Notes: generated by a model from the sequence alone, not told the origin. A stretch of 64,000 nucleotides of DNA from Flammeovirga kamogawensis (GCF_018736065.1 NZ_CP076128.1:2666001-2730000); one strand, 5' to 3'. Positions 9,487-18,924 are shown, counted from the first letter of the stretch. Made by a program: numbers and translations.

Positions 9487-9834
9487 ATGTCACATACTAT
9501 CCTTTTTCTACTTACTTATACTTTATTCTCACTTCCTAATTTATCTTCAAACTCAGAAGATCAACAAACCAAATTATTACTTGAGGTTATTAATCATCAA
9601 TCACAAAATTTAAATGGATTAGAAGTTGAAATTTATCAAGACGAAGGGCTTATTGCTCGCTTAAACACAAAAAAAATTACTGCTATTTCTCTACCTCTCA
9701 AAAAATATAAATTTGTGCTTTATTACTGTGATGATGTCTATAAAATTGAAGCAAAATTATTCAATAAAAGACACCATATGGTTTTTGTTGTAGATGAGAA
9801 AGAATGTAAAGAAATGGTATTAATCAGTAAATAA
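9487..9834 (+). CDS. Small exported protein of unknown function
   Basis: A 115-residue protein with a hydrophobic N-terminus (about residues 4-20, TILFLLTYTLFSLPNL) that could be a signal peptide. The rest contains short beta-like stretches (GLEVEIYQDEGLIARLNT, YKFVLYYCDDVYKIEAKLF), which resemble the immunoglobulin-like or carboxypeptidase-regulatory folds of periplasmic proteins. No motif allows a family call. It lies alone between a terminator and the aminotransferase gene. It has coding-like composition and no competing frame, so it is probably real. Confidence 0.55.
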   Translation: MSHTILFLLTYTLFSLPNLSSNSEDQQTKLLLEVINHQSQNLNGLEVEIYQDEGLIARLNTKKITAISLPLKKYKFVLYYCDDVYKIEAKLFNKRHHMVFVVDEKECKEMVLISK

Positions 9835-9940
9835 TGAAAATCATTCATATTTAATATGTCAAAAGTGTTGACCAAAGCATTCAAAATCTTAATTTCGCAT
9901 TCTATATTTTTTAAAGAACGAAATTAAAAGTAGTAATAGG

Positions 9941-11158
9941 ATGGGAACACAAACGGGAACAAATCTAACATTATCGAATCGTTTTGATAATATCACAGAA
10001 TCTGCCACTTTAGTAATGGCTGTAAAAGCTAGAGAATTACAAGCGAAAGGTACTAAAGTGATAAAGTTAAACCTTGGTGAGCCTGATTTTGCAACACCTC
10101 AGTATATTCAAGATGCAGCAAAACAAGCTATAGATGATGGTAAATATTTCTCATACCCTCCTGTTCCTGGTTACCCAGAATTAAGGACTGCTATTGCAGA
10201 AAAATTACAGACTGAAAACGGATTGGACTACAAAATGGAAAATATTGTAGTTTCTGCTGGGGCAAAACATTCTATTGCAAATGTAATGTTGAGTCTTTTA
10301 AATGAGGGAGATGAAGTTATTGTATTTTCTCCTTATTGGGTATCTTATACAGATCAAATTATACTTGCTGGTGGTAAGCCTGTAATTTTAAGTGGTGATA
10401 TTGATAATGATTTCAAGGTTTCTGCTGAACAATTAAGAGCTGCAATTACTCCTAAAACAAAAGCTATTCTTTATTCTTCACCTTGTAACCCTACTGGTAC
10501 TGTATTTACAAAAGATGAACTGAGGGAAATTGCCGATGAAGTTGCAAAGCACGATGATATTTATATTATTTCTGATGAAATTTATGAATACATCAACTTT
10601 GGAGGTAAACATGTGAGTATTGCTGAATTTGATCATGTAAAAGACCGTACAATTGTAGTTAACGGTTTTTCTAAAGGATTTGCAATGACTGGTTGGAGAA
10701 TTGGCTACATTGCTGCTCCATTAGCAGTAGCAAAAGCTTGCATAATTATTCAAGGACAAGTTACTTCTGGTATTAATACTATCACTCAAAGAGCCGCTTT
10801 AGCCGCATTAAAAGGCGACCGTTCAGTAATTGATGAAATGCGCACTGCCTATTTAAGAAGAAGAGGTTTACTTAAAGGGCTTCTTGATGAAATAGAAGGT
10901 GTAAAAACAAATCTACCACAAGGTGCTTTTTACATTTTCCCAGATTTTAGTGCATATTTTGGCAAATCGTTTAACGGAACTATAATTAAAGACTCAAGTG
11001 ATTTGGCAATGTACTTCTTAAATGAAGCACATGTATCTACTGTAGCTGGAGCTGCATTTGGAGCACCAAACTGTATTAGAATTTCATACGCAGCTTCTGA
11101 CGAAGAACTTGTAGAAGCATGCAAAAAAATAAAGTTAGCTCTTGCTAATCTAGTTTAG
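9941..11158 (+). CDS. Class I pyridoxal-phosphate aminotransferase (aspartate aminotransferase-like)
   Basis: A 405-residue fold-type I PLP enzyme of the AspB/AspC group, transferring amino groups between amino acids such as aspartate and 2-oxo acids. Visible motifs: NLGEPDF near residue 46; the substrate/PLP segments SPYWVSY and SSPCNPTG; the PLP-contacting ISDEIYEYI; the Schiff-base lysine in NGFSKGFAMTGWRIGY (about residue 245); and the C-terminal carboxylate-binding arginine in PNCIRISYAAS. Length is standard. A candidate promoter (TTG at 9868-9870, TAATTTCG at 9890-9897) precedes it and a strong terminator follows, so it is monocistronic. The exact amino-acid preference cannot be read from sequence. 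Confidence 0.93.
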   Translation: MGTQTGTNLTLSNRFDNITESATLVMAVKARELQAKGTKVIKLNLGEPDFATPQYIQDAAKQAIDDGKYFSYPPVPGYPELRTAIAEKLQTENGLDYKMENIVVSAGAKHSIANVMLSLLNEGDEVIVFSPYWVSYTDQIILAGGKPVILSGDIDNDFKVSAEQLRAAITPKTKAILYSSPCNPTGTVFTKDELREIADEVAKHDDIYIISDEIYEYINFGGKHVSIAEFDHVKDRTIVVNGFSKGFAMTGWRIGYIAAPLAVAKACIIIQGQVTSGINTITQRAALAALKGDRSVIDEMRTAYLRRRGLLKGLLDEIEGVKTNLPQGAFYIFPDFSAYFGKSFNGTIIKDSSDLAMYFLNEAHVSTVAGAAFGAPNCIRISYAASDEELVEACKKIKLALANLV

Positions 11159-11179
11159 TATATAATAATAGTAACATTT

Positions 11180-11220
11180 GAGGAATGAATTAAGATTTAT
11201 AAATAATTCATTCCTCTTTT
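11180..11220 (+). terminator. Rho-independent terminator of the aminotransferase gene
   Basis: Perfect 13-bp stem GAGGAATGAATTA (11180-11192) with TAATTCATTCCTC (11204-11216), followed by TTTT. Confidence 0.88.
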
Positions 11221-11236
11221 GTACCTATTACTTCCT

Positions 11237-11244
11237 TACTTTTG
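11237..11244 (+). promoter_or_regulatory. Bacteroidota -7 box for the rfaE1-CDF-GH3 operon
   Basis: TACTTTTG is a perfect TAnnTTTG element 48 nt before the start at 11293. A TTTG at 11218-11221 could act as -33, though the 15-nt spacing is short. Confidence 0.55.
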
Positions 11245-11292
11245 TTTAAAGGGAAGACCCAATTTTAGAGATCTCAATCAAAGAAAAATAAA

Positions 11293-12276
11293 ATGGCACT
11301 TGATATTAAAGAAGCCCTAGAGAAATTTAATGGCTTAAAAGCATTGGTTATTGGAGATGTTATGATCGACTCTTACATATGGGGTAATGTAGATCGTATA
11401 TCGCCAGAAGCTCCCGTGCCTATCGTCGATGTCAACAAAAAAGAATCAAGAATGGGTGGAGCTGCAAACGTGGCTAAAAACTTACATTTTCTTGGTGCTG
11501 AACCTATTTTATGTGCTGTAATTGGTAATGATGCCGAAGCAGAAACTTTTTTAGGGTTATGTGATAATTTAGGTATTTCTAGAGATGGCTTAATACAAAG
11601 TACTGAAAGAATAACCACAGTTAAACATAGAGTTATTGCAAGTGCACAACATGTACTTCGTATTGATAACGAAGATGCTCGACCTTTAAAATCAAATGAT
11701 ACTTCTTTACTTCTTGAGCGAATCAAAAAGTTAGCAGATGATGCTGATGTTATTATATTTGAAGATTATGATAAAGGTGTCATCACCCCAACATTAATTA
11801 CTGAAGTAGTTAAAATTGCTTCAGAGAAAGGTATTCCAACTACTGTTGATCCTAAGAAAAGAAACTTTCTTGATTATGTTGGAGTCACTCTTTTCAAACC
11901 AAACTTAAAAGAAATGAGAGAAGGTTTGAAATTTGATTTTGATGGAAATGTAATTGATGAAGTAAAAGCAGCTTCTCAAGAATTAAAAGCTAAAATGGAA
12001 AATACACACACCATGGTTACTTTATCAGAACATGGCGTGTATATTACTGACCATACGAATGAAGCACATATTCCTGCCCATAAAAGAGAAATTGCAGATG
12101 TATCTGGAGCAGGTGATACTGTTATTAGTATTGCATCGTTAGCACTTGCTATTGGATTGCCAATGGAAAAAGTTGCTGCCTTAGCAAATTTAGGTGGAGG
12201 ATTAGTTTGTGAGCATGTTGGGGTTGTTCCTATAGACAAACAGAAACTATTAGAAGAAGCTTCAAAAAAATTATAA
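11293..12276 (+). CDS. rfaE1: D-glycero-beta-D-manno-heptose-7-phosphate kinase (single-domain RfaE1)
   Basis: A 327-residue PfkB/ribokinase-family kinase matching the first domain of bifunctional HldE/RfaE, which phosphorylates heptose 7-phosphate at C1 for ADP-heptose and LPS core synthesis. Seen: the N-terminal GDVMIDSYIWGNVDRISPEAPVP region with MGGAANVAKNL (about residues 53-66), the DYDKGVIT stretch, TVDPKKRN, and the anion-hole/catalytic motif DVSGAGDTV near residue 269. The cytidylyltransferase domain of HldE is absent, so the second activity must be encoded elsewhere. The stop codon abuts the start of the downstream CDF transporter gene, indicating one transcript. Confidence 0.93.
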   Translation: MALDIKEALEKFNGLKALVIGDVMIDSYIWGNVDRISPEAPVPIVDVNKKESRMGGAANVAKNLHFLGAEPILCAVIGNDAEAETFLGLCDNLGISRDGLIQSTERITTVKHRVIASAQHVLRIDNEDARPLKSNDTSLLLERIKKLADDADVIIFEDYDKGVITPTLITEVVKIASEKGIPTTVDPKKRNFLDYVGVTLFKPNLKEMREGLKFDFDGNVIDEVKAASQELKAKMENTHTMVTLSEHGVYITDHTNEAHIPAHKREIADVSGAGDTVISIASLALAIGLPMEKVAALANLGGGLVCEHVGVVPIDKQKLLEEASKKL

Positions 12277-13167
12277 ATGATCTCAAAAGAAGAGAAAAAA
12301 AAAGCTTTTAAAACAACATGGTATAGCATTATTGGTAATATAATTCTTACAACTGTTAAAGGTACCGTAGGAATAATAGGAAATTCTCAGGCTATGATAG
12401 CCGATGCAATTGAATCTTGTGCCGATATTATTTCTTCTTTTGTTGTTTTAGCTGGTCTAAATTTTTCTACAAAAGCCCCAGATGAAAATCATCCTTACGG
12501 GCATGGAAAAATTGAGCCTTTTGCCACTTTTATAACTATTGGTTTTTTAATTACCTCAGCTTTAATAATTGGTGTACAAAGTATTGAAAGAATTTCATCA
12601 AGTGATACTTCAATACCCTCTTCATATACACTTATCGTTTTAGGTATTATTATATTAATTAAATACAGTCTTTATAAATATGTTCTCCATAAAGGAAAAC
12701 AATTAAATAGTTCTTCTTTAGAAGCTGATGCAGGACATCATAAAAGTGATGCTATTATCTCTCTTTCTGCATTTATAGGAATTAGTATTTCTATTTTTGG
12801 TGGCGAAGGATATGAACACGCAGACTCTTGGGCTGCATTATTTGCTGTAGGGATTATCTTATTTAATAGTTACTTACTTTTCCGACCTGCTTTTGGTGAA
12901 ATCATGGACGAAAACCTTTACGATGACCTCATTGACTTAATTAAGCAAGAAGCTGTAAAAGTGGATGGTGTTATTGACACAGAGAAATGTTTTGTTCGAA
13001 AAATGGGTTTTAAATTTTATGTCGATTTACATATTATTGTTGATGGAGAAAAATCAGTAAGAGAAGGTCATGATATTGCACATGCCGTAAAAGATTCTTT
13101 AAAAGCTGATTTTAATGAAATAGCAGACATCTTGATTCATGTAGAACCAAGTCCAATACAACCATAA
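12277..13167 (+). CDS. Cation diffusion facilitator (CDF) metal efflux transporter
   Basis: A 296-residue CDF transporter of the FieF/ZitB type, exporting Zn2+, Fe2+ or similar divalent ions by proton antiport. It shows about six membrane segments. The canonical metal-site residues are in DAIESCADIISS (helix 2, DxxxD) and GHHKSDAIIS (helix 5, HxxxD), and the conserved NHPYGHGKIEPFA loop lies between helices 2 and 3. The C-terminal cytoplasmic domain (from about residue 208) is a ferredoxin-like fold with histidines (VDLHIIVDGE, GHDIAHAV, ILIHVEP). The ATG follows the rfaE1 stop codon with no gap, so translation is probably coupled. The metal specificity is not determined. Confidence 0.93.
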   Translation: MISKEEKKKAFKTTWYSIIGNIILTTVKGTVGIIGNSQAMIADAIESCADIISSFVVLAGLNFSTKAPDENHPYGHGKIEPFATFITIGFLITSALIIGVQSIERISSSDTSIPSSYTLIVLGIIILIKYSLYKYVLHKGKQLNSSSLEADAGHHKSDAIISLSAFIGISISIFGGEGYEHADSWAALFAVGIILFNSYLLFRPAFGEIMDENLYDDLIDLIKQEAVKVDGVIDTEKCFVRKMGFKFYVDLHIIVDGEKSVREGHDIAHAVKDSLKADFNEIADILIHVEPSPIQP

Positions 13168-13192
13168 CTTATTCAATAGATTATTAGTAGAT

Positions 13193-14689
13193 ATGGGTAT
13201 AAGATCATTTCTAAGCAAACCATACGCTGCATACATTGTAAAGCAGCAGTTAAAATGGGCAAACAATCCAAGTCAAGCACAAGAAAGTGTTTTTCAAAAT
13301 CTTATTACAATAGGTAAAACAACAGCTTTCGGTAAAGACCATCATTTTGCAGATATAAAAAATTACGAAGACTTTAAAAAGCATGTTCCTATTTGTGACT
13401 ACGAAGACCTTCGTCCTTATATAGATCGTGTAATAGCAGGAGAAAGTGATGTTTTATGGAGAGATAAACCCACTTATTTCGCAAAAACATCTGGTACAAC
13501 TTCTGGTGCTAAATATATTCCTTTAACAAAAGATTCTATTCCTAATCATATTAATTCTGCAAAGAATGCGATGCTGAATTATATACATGAAACTGGAAAT
13601 GCTGACTTCTTAGATCGTAAGCTTATTTTTCTTTCAGGGAGTCCTGTATTAGGAAAATCTGGGGATATACTCTCTGGAAGGCTATCTGGAATTGTCAACC
13701 ATCATGTACCAGGTTATTTGAGAACAAATCAAATGCCTAGTTATGAAACAAATTGTATTGAAGATTGGGAAACAAAATTAGATAGAATTATTGATGAGAC
13801 AATTCATCAAGATATGTCGTTAATTTCTGGAATTCCACCTTGGGTACAAATGTATTTTGATAGAATTATTGAACGTACAGGAAAGCCAATTCACGAAACT
13901 TTCCCAAACTTTGATATGTTTATCTATGGAGGAGTAAATTTTGAACCTTACAAAACCAAGTTATTTGATTCAATCGGGAAAGTAATACCTTCTATTGAAA
14001 CATATCCAGCTTCTGAAGGGTTCTTTGCATTCCAAGATACTCAAACAGAAGAAGGGCTCTTGATGCAATTGGATTCAGGTATTTTCTTTGAATTTATTCC
14101 AACTGATGAGTATTTTGAAGAAAACCCTACCCGACTTAGAATTGAAGAAGTAGAGATTGGTAAAAACTATGCTCTTATTATTAATTCTAATGCAGGACTT
14201 TGGGGTTACTCTATTGGTGATACAGTAAAATTTGTATCAAAATCTCCATATAGAGTACTTGTTACAGGAAGAATTAAACACTTTATTTCTGCTTTTGGAG
14301 AACACGTTATTGGTACTGAAGTAGAAAAAGCGATGAAATATGCTTTAGAACAGCATCCTGAAGTTAAAATAACAGAGTTTTCTGTTGCTCCACAAGTAAA
14401 CCCAACAGAAGGGCTACCTTATCATGAGTGGTTAATATCTTATGAAAATGAGCCTAATGATCCCGATGCATTTGCATTAACAATAGACAATAAACTACGA
14501 GAGTTGAATGTTTACTATGATGATTTAATCACAGGATCAATAACAAGAACTTTAGTTATTTCAGCATTGCAAAGAGATGCTTTTCAACAATATATGAAGT
14601 CCATTGGTAAGTTAGGAGGTCAAAATAAGGTTCCTAGACTATCAAATGACAGGAAAATTGCAGATAAAATCATCCATTGGAAAAAATAA
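13193..14689 (+). CDS. GH3 auxin-responsive promoter family (acyl-adenylate-forming) protein
   Basis: A 498-residue GH3-superfamily protein. Plant GH3 enzymes adenylate carboxylic acids and conjugate them to amino acids; bacterial members are common in Bacteroidota but largely uncharacterised. The ATP-binding motif is clear (KTSGTTSGAKYIPLT, about residues 99-113), followed by YGGVNFEPY and YPASEGFFAFQ (motif 2) and GYSIGDTVKFVSKSPYRVLVTGR (motif 3 and hinge). Length is typical. It is third in the rfaE1-CDF-GH3 unit, 25 bp after the CDF gene, with a terminator immediately after it. The substrate is unknown; a link to envelope or lipid metabolism is only suggested by the neighbours. Confidence 0.9.
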   Translation: MGIRSFLSKPYAAYIVKQQLKWANNPSQAQESVFQNLITIGKTTAFGKDHHFADIKNYEDFKKHVPICDYEDLRPYIDRVIAGESDVLWRDKPTYFAKTSGTTSGAKYIPLTKDSIPNHINSAKNAMLNYIHETGNADFLDRKLIFLSGSPVLGKSGDILSGRLSGIVNHHVPGYLRTNQMPSYETNCIEDWETKLDRIIDETIHQDMSLISGIPPWVQMYFDRIIERTGKPIHETFPNFDMFIYGGVNFEPYKTKLFDSIGKVIPSIETYPASEGFFAFQDTQTEEGLLMQLDSGIFFEFIPTDEYFEENPTRLRIEEVEIGKNYALIINSNAGLWGYSIGDTVKFVSKSPYRVLVTGRIKHFISAFGEHVIGTEVEKAMKYALEQHPEVKITEFSVAPQVNPTEGLPYHEWLISYENEPNDPDAFALTIDNKLRELNVYYDDLITGSITRTLVISALQRDAFQQYMKSIGKLGGQNKVPRLSNDRKIADKIIHWKK

Positions 14690-14695
14690 TAGGTA

Positions 14696-14732
14696 TCTCT
14701 CAATATTAACACTGTAATATTGAGAGATTTTT
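14696..14732 (+). terminator. Rho-independent terminator of the rfaE1-CDF-GH3 operon
   Basis: Perfect 13-bp stem TCTCTCAATATTA (14696-14708) with TAATATTGAGAGA (14715-14727), then TTTTTT. Confidence 0.9.
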
Positions 14733-14933
14733 TATAATTTCGAATTGTCATTTAAAGAACACATTCACTTCTTTAAACAAAAACAGACTATTGAAATGTA
14801 AAAAAATTATCAAAATAACCTCCTTAAAATGACTTATGGAATAATTTTAGTATTTTAAGAATTAATTGAAAATACATTTTGTACTGCCACTTAACTATTT
14901 TAGTTAGAACGTAAACTATCAGGAATCCAAAAC

Positions 14934-15335
14934 ATGAGCAAAAAAATAAAAACTATATTACTTGTCGATGATAACGACACAGATAATTTTATAAATAGTA
15001 GAATTATTGAGTTAACAGATTTTGCTGAAGAAATTGTTATTAAGAATTCTGGCAAAAAAGCATTGGAATTTCTTCAAGAGCGTTTTGACTTAAAAGGCAA
15101 TTTACCTAGTCTAATTTTACTAGATATTAATATGCCAATCGTTGATGGTTTCGTATTCTTATATGAATTTGAAAGCTTCCCTGATGAGTTAAAAGAAAAA
15201 TGCAAAATAGCCATTCTATCAAGTTCAGATAATGAATCTGATATTGAAAGAATAGTGAATAACGAATATGTGGTAAAGTTTGTTACTAAACCACTTACAG
15301 AAGAGTCTTTATTAAGTATAAGTGATTTGATATAA
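14934..15335 (+). CDS. Stand-alone CheY-like response regulator receiver
   Basis: A 133-residue single receiver domain with no output domain. The acidic pocket is VDDND (residues 11-15), the phospho-acceptor is Asp64 in LILLDINMP, the switch Ser/Thr is in AILSSSDN, and the conserved lysine lies in VKFVTKPL (about 118). Short receivers of this kind in Bacteroidota often pair with PAS/bacteriophytochrome-type kinases; no kinase is adjacent. It is monocistronic: a terminator precedes it by about 200 bp and another follows. It may act by protein-protein contact or in a phosphorelay. Confidence 0.92.
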   Translation: MSKKIKTILLVDDNDTDNFINSRIIELTDFAEEIVIKNSGKKALEFLQERFDLKGNLPSLILLDINMPIVDGFVFLYEFESFPDELKEKCKIAILSSSDNESDIERIVNNEYVVKFVTKPLTEESLLSISDLI

Positions 15336-15363
15336 ATTACTTATATACAGATAATACAAAACG

Positions 15364-15402
15364 AATAGCATTTACTTTTTATAAAGGTAAATGCTATTTT
15401 AT
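15364..15402 (+). terminator. Rho-independent terminator of the receiver gene
   Basis: 12-bp stem AATAGCATTTAC (15364-15375) with GTAAATGCTATT (15387-15398), followed by T residues. Confidence 0.85.
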
Positions 15403-15574
15403 TTTATAGAATTTACTACTTTTAATATTAAGCTGAAAAACTGAAGACTGAGACCTTCTTTTTTAAAACTAAGTTACTGTGAAATAAGGCAAACCGACTA
15501 AAACTAAAATAAAGGAGATAATTCATCTCTTTTAACCTATTTCATGCTTTTTTAAAAATCTATTAAAAACTAAA

Positions 15575-17989
15575 ATGAACAAGTTTAAACTTTTACTAGT
15601 GTGCTTACTATTGTCACACTTTTCTTTCTCGCAATGGGAAAAACTGGATTTACCTGATTATGCCAACGTCCAAAGTTTTGGGTATGACTGTGAAAACAAC
15701 CTATTAGCTGGGTCCTCTAAAGCTTTATATCATTATGAAGATGGTACATGGGTAAAAGACAATTACGATTTCACAAAAAATGGTGTAGGTGCAATTTATT
15801 GCATTGATGATTACCTTTTTGTTGGTAGTGGTATCGATATCTTCCGAAAATCAAAAGATAGTGATACTTGGACAGCAATGGATCGTGTTTTCTTAGGTGG
15901 TAGTGTTCAAGGTTTCTTTAAATTAAAAAATAATACTTTGGTAGCTTACACCAAAGAATTAATATTTACAACATCTGACTATGGTACAAACTGGACGCAG
16001 CTAGAAAATGTTGGCTCAAGAGAGAAGCTTACTGGAGTATCATTTTTAGAAAACAATATTTACGCCGGAACAGCTACAGGTCTTTATAAATATGCTCCTG
16101 ATGAGACAGATGAAGATAAAAAATGGGACCAAGTACTTGGGTTAGAAATAGTATCTATGACTACTACTTTTTACGGTAATCTAATTGTAAATACAACTGA
16201 TGGAACAAGACATAGCCTTGGTTATGGATGGGGTTTAGCACAAGGCGAAGCAGATGTTGTAGTAAAACATATAATAGAAAATAACAGTAAACTTTATGGA
16301 ATTACAGATGATGGTAAAGCAGTCTATTCTGGAACAACTGCTGTAAAATGGGAAACACCAACTGATATTAATGTAGAAGATATCAATACAATATTTTTTG
16401 CAGATGAGCTAATCTACGGAACAGAAACTGGTATTGTAAAATATATTGATGAAACAGCTTATGGTAAAGGGCTCAATGACACTCAAGTCGAAGGTTCATT
16501 TATATATGATGATCAATTTGTTATTGCTACAGATGAAGGATATATAAGCTATAAAAATGATCAATTTGAAAGTTTTAATGAACTACCAATTTATAGTTTA
16601 ACTGGTAACCTAACATTAGATGATTATCAAGTAGTTTGGAATGATTACAGAGTTTACATAAAGAAATTAACTGATACTGAATGGAATGAAATTTTCTTCA
16701 AAAATATAGATGGAGAATATGTTAACTACATCACATCATTTAATGGCTCTTTATATGTTGCATCAACAAGAAAAATATTTAAAACTGAGTTATCTACAAT
16801 TAATTGGGAAGAAGTATCTACAGACTTGCCTCCTAATATGTGGAGTTTAGTTGCTACAAAGAATAAATTAATAGCTCAAAAAAGAGGTTCCTCGTCTGCT
16901 ACTACATATATCTCTACAGATGGTACTACATGGGAATTATCTGATATCACAACTTCGATAAAAGATATTCAAAATTTTGAAGGGGGACATTACCTAACAA
17001 TTAATGATGCATTTAAGAAAAAAGGACGTTATTATATTGATGATAACAATAAATTAATAGAGGAAGAAGACAGTACCTACACAAGATTTGGGCAAGAAAT
17101 ATATGCTGACGAACAATTAGTCCTTCAAAATGGACTTGGAATCATTTCTTCTAAAACCGGAGAAGTTAATACCTTTGCAATGAAAAATAAGGGGTTAGTT
17201 ACAATAGAAGATCAAGAATATGTATTCCCCAATGTAAATAGTATTTCTAAAGCAGGAGATAATATATTTATTGAAACTGATAATGGATTTTACAAGAGAG
17301 CATATAACGAACTTCTTGAGGATGTAACTACTGTTAATCAATTTGTTATCAATAGAGATTCTATTATTTCAAATAATCTAAATATTAGTATTGAAGCTAA
17401 CTCTGATTATGATAATGTAGTTATTTATAATAATACTATTGCTGAAATTTATGAAGATGGAAATTACAATACTACTAATATTGGATTAACCATGGCAACT
17501 ACTGATGAACAATATGATATCTCATCTACTTGGTTTTCAACTATCAATAATGGTATTACTCCTAATGCAAATAACACTATTGATGAAAGTTTATCATTAT
17601 TCAGAATCTTAAACAATGATGATTTTGATTTATCCGTTTCAACAGCTGCACCTCAAATAATTTATATTTCAGAAGAAGATAAAGTTGTTGATGAAGAAGA
17701 GGATGACAATGAGGAAGAGGATATAGAAACTCCTAATGCAATAGATTTAGAAAAACAATTAATTTCTACTTATCCTAATCCTGTAGAAAATCAGCTTACA
17801 TTAAGTTTAAAAAATAGTAATAACTATACTATTTCTATTTTCAATAATTTAGGTAACTTATTAATGAGCTACGAAACATCTGAATCAATATCAACTTTAG
17901 ATGTTTCTTCTCTATTACCTGGTATGTATATTATCAATGTTCAAGACAATGATAATAATTCTTACCGTAAAAAAATTCTTAAAAAATAA
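15575..17989 (+). CDS. Secreted propeller-like protein with T9SS sorting domain
   Basis: An 804-residue exported protein. Residues 1-19 form a signal peptide (MNKFKLLLVCLLLSHFSFSQ). Residues about 20-560 contain repeated blades with a W or Y core, such as SKALYHYEDGTWVKDN and TATGLYKYAPDETD, resembling YCF48/two-component-propeller proteins. An acidic linker (DEEEDDNEEEDIETPNA, about 706-722) leads to a C-terminal type IX secretion sorting domain: TYPNPVENQLTLSL ... ISIFNNLGNLL ... LLPGMYIINVQDN ... KKILKK. The protein is therefore expected on the cell surface or in the medium. Function is unknown; adhesion or a structural surface role is possible. The gene is monocistronic and ends at a strong bidirectional terminator. 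Confidence 0.85.
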   Translation: MNKFKLLLVCLLLSHFSFSQWEKLDLPDYANVQSFGYDCENNLLAGSSKALYHYEDGTWVKDNYDFTKNGVGAIYCIDDYLFVGSGIDIFRKSKDSDTWTAMDRVFLGGSVQGFFKLKNNTLVAYTKELIFTTSDYGTNWTQLENVGSREKLTGVSFLENNIYAGTATGLYKYAPDETDEDKKWDQVLGLEIVSMTTTFYGNLIVNTTDGTRHSLGYGWGLAQGEADVVVKHIIENNSKLYGITDDGKAVYSGTTAVKWETPTDINVEDINTIFFADELIYGTETGIVKYIDETAYGKGLNDTQVEGSFIYDDQFVIATDEGYISYKNDQFESFNELPIYSLTGNLTLDDYQVVWNDYRVYIKKLTDTEWNEIFFKNIDGEYVNYITSFNGSLYVASTRKIFKTELSTINWEEVSTDLPPNMWSLVATKNKLIAQKRGSSSATTYISTDGTTWELSDITTSIKDIQNFEGGHYLTINDAFKKKGRYYIDDNNKLIEEEDSTYTRFGQEIYADEQLVLQNGLGIISSKTGEVNTFAMKNKGLVTIEDQEYVFPNVNSISKAGDNIFIETDNGFYKRAYNELLEDVTTVNQFVINRDSIISNNLNISIEANSDYDNVVIYNNTIAEIYEDGNYNTTNIGLTMATTDEQYDISSTWFSTINNGITPNANNTIDESLSLFRILNNDDFDLSVSTAAPQIIYISEEDKVVDEEEDDNEEEDIETPNAIDLEKQLISTYPNPVENQLTLSLKNSNNYTISIFNNLGNLLMSYETSESISTLDVSSLLPGMYIINVQDNDNNSYRKKILKK

Positions 17990-18011
17990 CTACTTTTTGT
18001 TTTTTAATAAA

Positions 18012-18051
18012 AACAAGAAGAGGTTGTCAATTATGACAACCTCTTCTTGTT
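18012..18051. terminator. Bidirectional terminator between convergent genes
   Basis: Perfect 18-bp inverted repeat, AACAAGAAGAGGTTGTCA (18012-18029) and its complement at 18034-18051 with a 4-nt loop. It is flanked by A-rich and T-rich tracts and serves both the surface protein (plus) and the dehydrogenase (minus). Confidence 0.9.
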
Positions 18052-18067
18052 TAAATCATTTATATAT

Positions 18068-18871
18068 CTAGTCTTTTAGACCATATGTTTTTCTAATTAA
18101 CTTTTCTGCAAAGGCATCTGGTAAAAATCTCTTTGCAAAAGCCAACATACTTGCATTACCACCAGAAACATAAATCGGAGACGGTGCTTTAGTTTCTATC
18201 ACTTCCATTACAGTATCTGAAATCACAGAAGATGCTTCTGCTTCTGACATACTTCCTTTTACACTCTGACGAATATTATCTGCATAAGGGAAATATTCAG
18301 AATCTTCTGAACAATTAAAGTCAGGAACAATATTCGAAGCAATATGATTAGGTTCTACTAAGGCTACAGTAACTCCAAATTCTTTCATCTCACTTCTTAA
18401 AGATTGTGTCCATCCAGACATTGCAAATTTTGTTGCACAATAGCTAGAGTAATATGGTGCTGCAAATCTACCATTTAATGAGCCTACATTAATAATAGTA
18501 CCGCCTCTCCTTTCACGCATTTGAGGTAAAACTTTCTTTGTAAGATTTAAAACCCCAAAGAAATTCACTTCAAATAAAAACCTAAATTTTTCCATAGATG
18601 TTTCTTCTACAGGCCCTATTTGAGACTGTCCCGCATTATTAATAAGAACATCAATTGGAGTATCTTTTATTTCATTCCAGCAAGCGTCAATACTTTCAGA
18701 ACTAGAAACATCTAAGGCTACATATTTAACACCTTCTAATTTATCTTTTGTCGAATCAGGGTTCCTAGAAGTACCAATTACATTATAACCTTTTTTTACA
18801 GCTGCTGCTGCAATTGATTTACCAATTCCTGACGATGCTCCTGTAATAAATATTGTCTGCTTTTTTGCCAT
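18068..18871 (-). CDS. Short-chain dehydrogenase/reductase (SDR)
   Basis: A 267-residue classical SDR using the start at 18869-18871 (MAKKQTIFITG). The frame extends nine codons further to 18898, but that lies inside the promoter, so the shorter start is preferred. The Rossmann cofactor motif GASSGIGKS, the NNAG motif (INNAGQSQIGPVEE), the catalytic Ser in INVGSLNGRF and the YxxxK pair (YCATK) are all present. It would oxidise or reduce an alcohol/ketone with NAD(P); the substrate is not predictable. C-terminal text (ASPIYVSGGNASMLAFAKRFLPDAF) resembles SDRs annotated as lipid or sterol-type reductases, but this is weak. It is monocistronic. Confidence 0.92.
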   Translation of the reverse strand: MAKKQTIFITGASSGIGKSIAAAAVKKGYNVIGTSRNPDSTKDKLEGVKYVALDVSSSESIDACWNEIKDTPIDVLINNAGQSQIGPVEETSMEKFRFLFEVNFFGVLNLTKKVLPQMRERRGGTIINVGSLNGRFAAPYYSSYCATKFAMSGWTQSLRSEMKEFGVTVALVEPNHIASNIVPDFNCSEDSEYFPYADNIRQSVKGSMSEAEASSVISDTVMEVIETKAPSPIYVSGGNASMLAFAKRFLPDAFAEKLIRKTYGLKD

Positions 18872-18895
18872 CTTTTTTCTATTTTTATACTGATG

Positions 18896-18924
18896 CAAAG
18901 GTAGAAATAAGATTCTTTAATCAA
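18896..18924 (-). promoter_or_regulatory. Promoter of the SDR gene
   Basis: On the minus strand a TTG (-33) at 18922-18924 and TACCTTTG (-7) at 18896-18903 are separated by 18 nt, a full Bacteroidota promoter. The transcript should begin near 18889, giving a leader of about 18 nt to the MAKK start. Confidence 0.75.

Noticed and set aside
15515-15533. Hairpin GAGAT/ATCTC followed by T residues, looking like a terminator
   Set aside because: The stem is only 5 bp and no gene or promoter upstream would use it; the receiver gene already has a better terminator.
18872-18898. N-terminal extension of the SDR protein
   Set aside because: The extra codons overlap the -7 box of a full promoter, so they are unlikely to be transcribed in the main mRNA.
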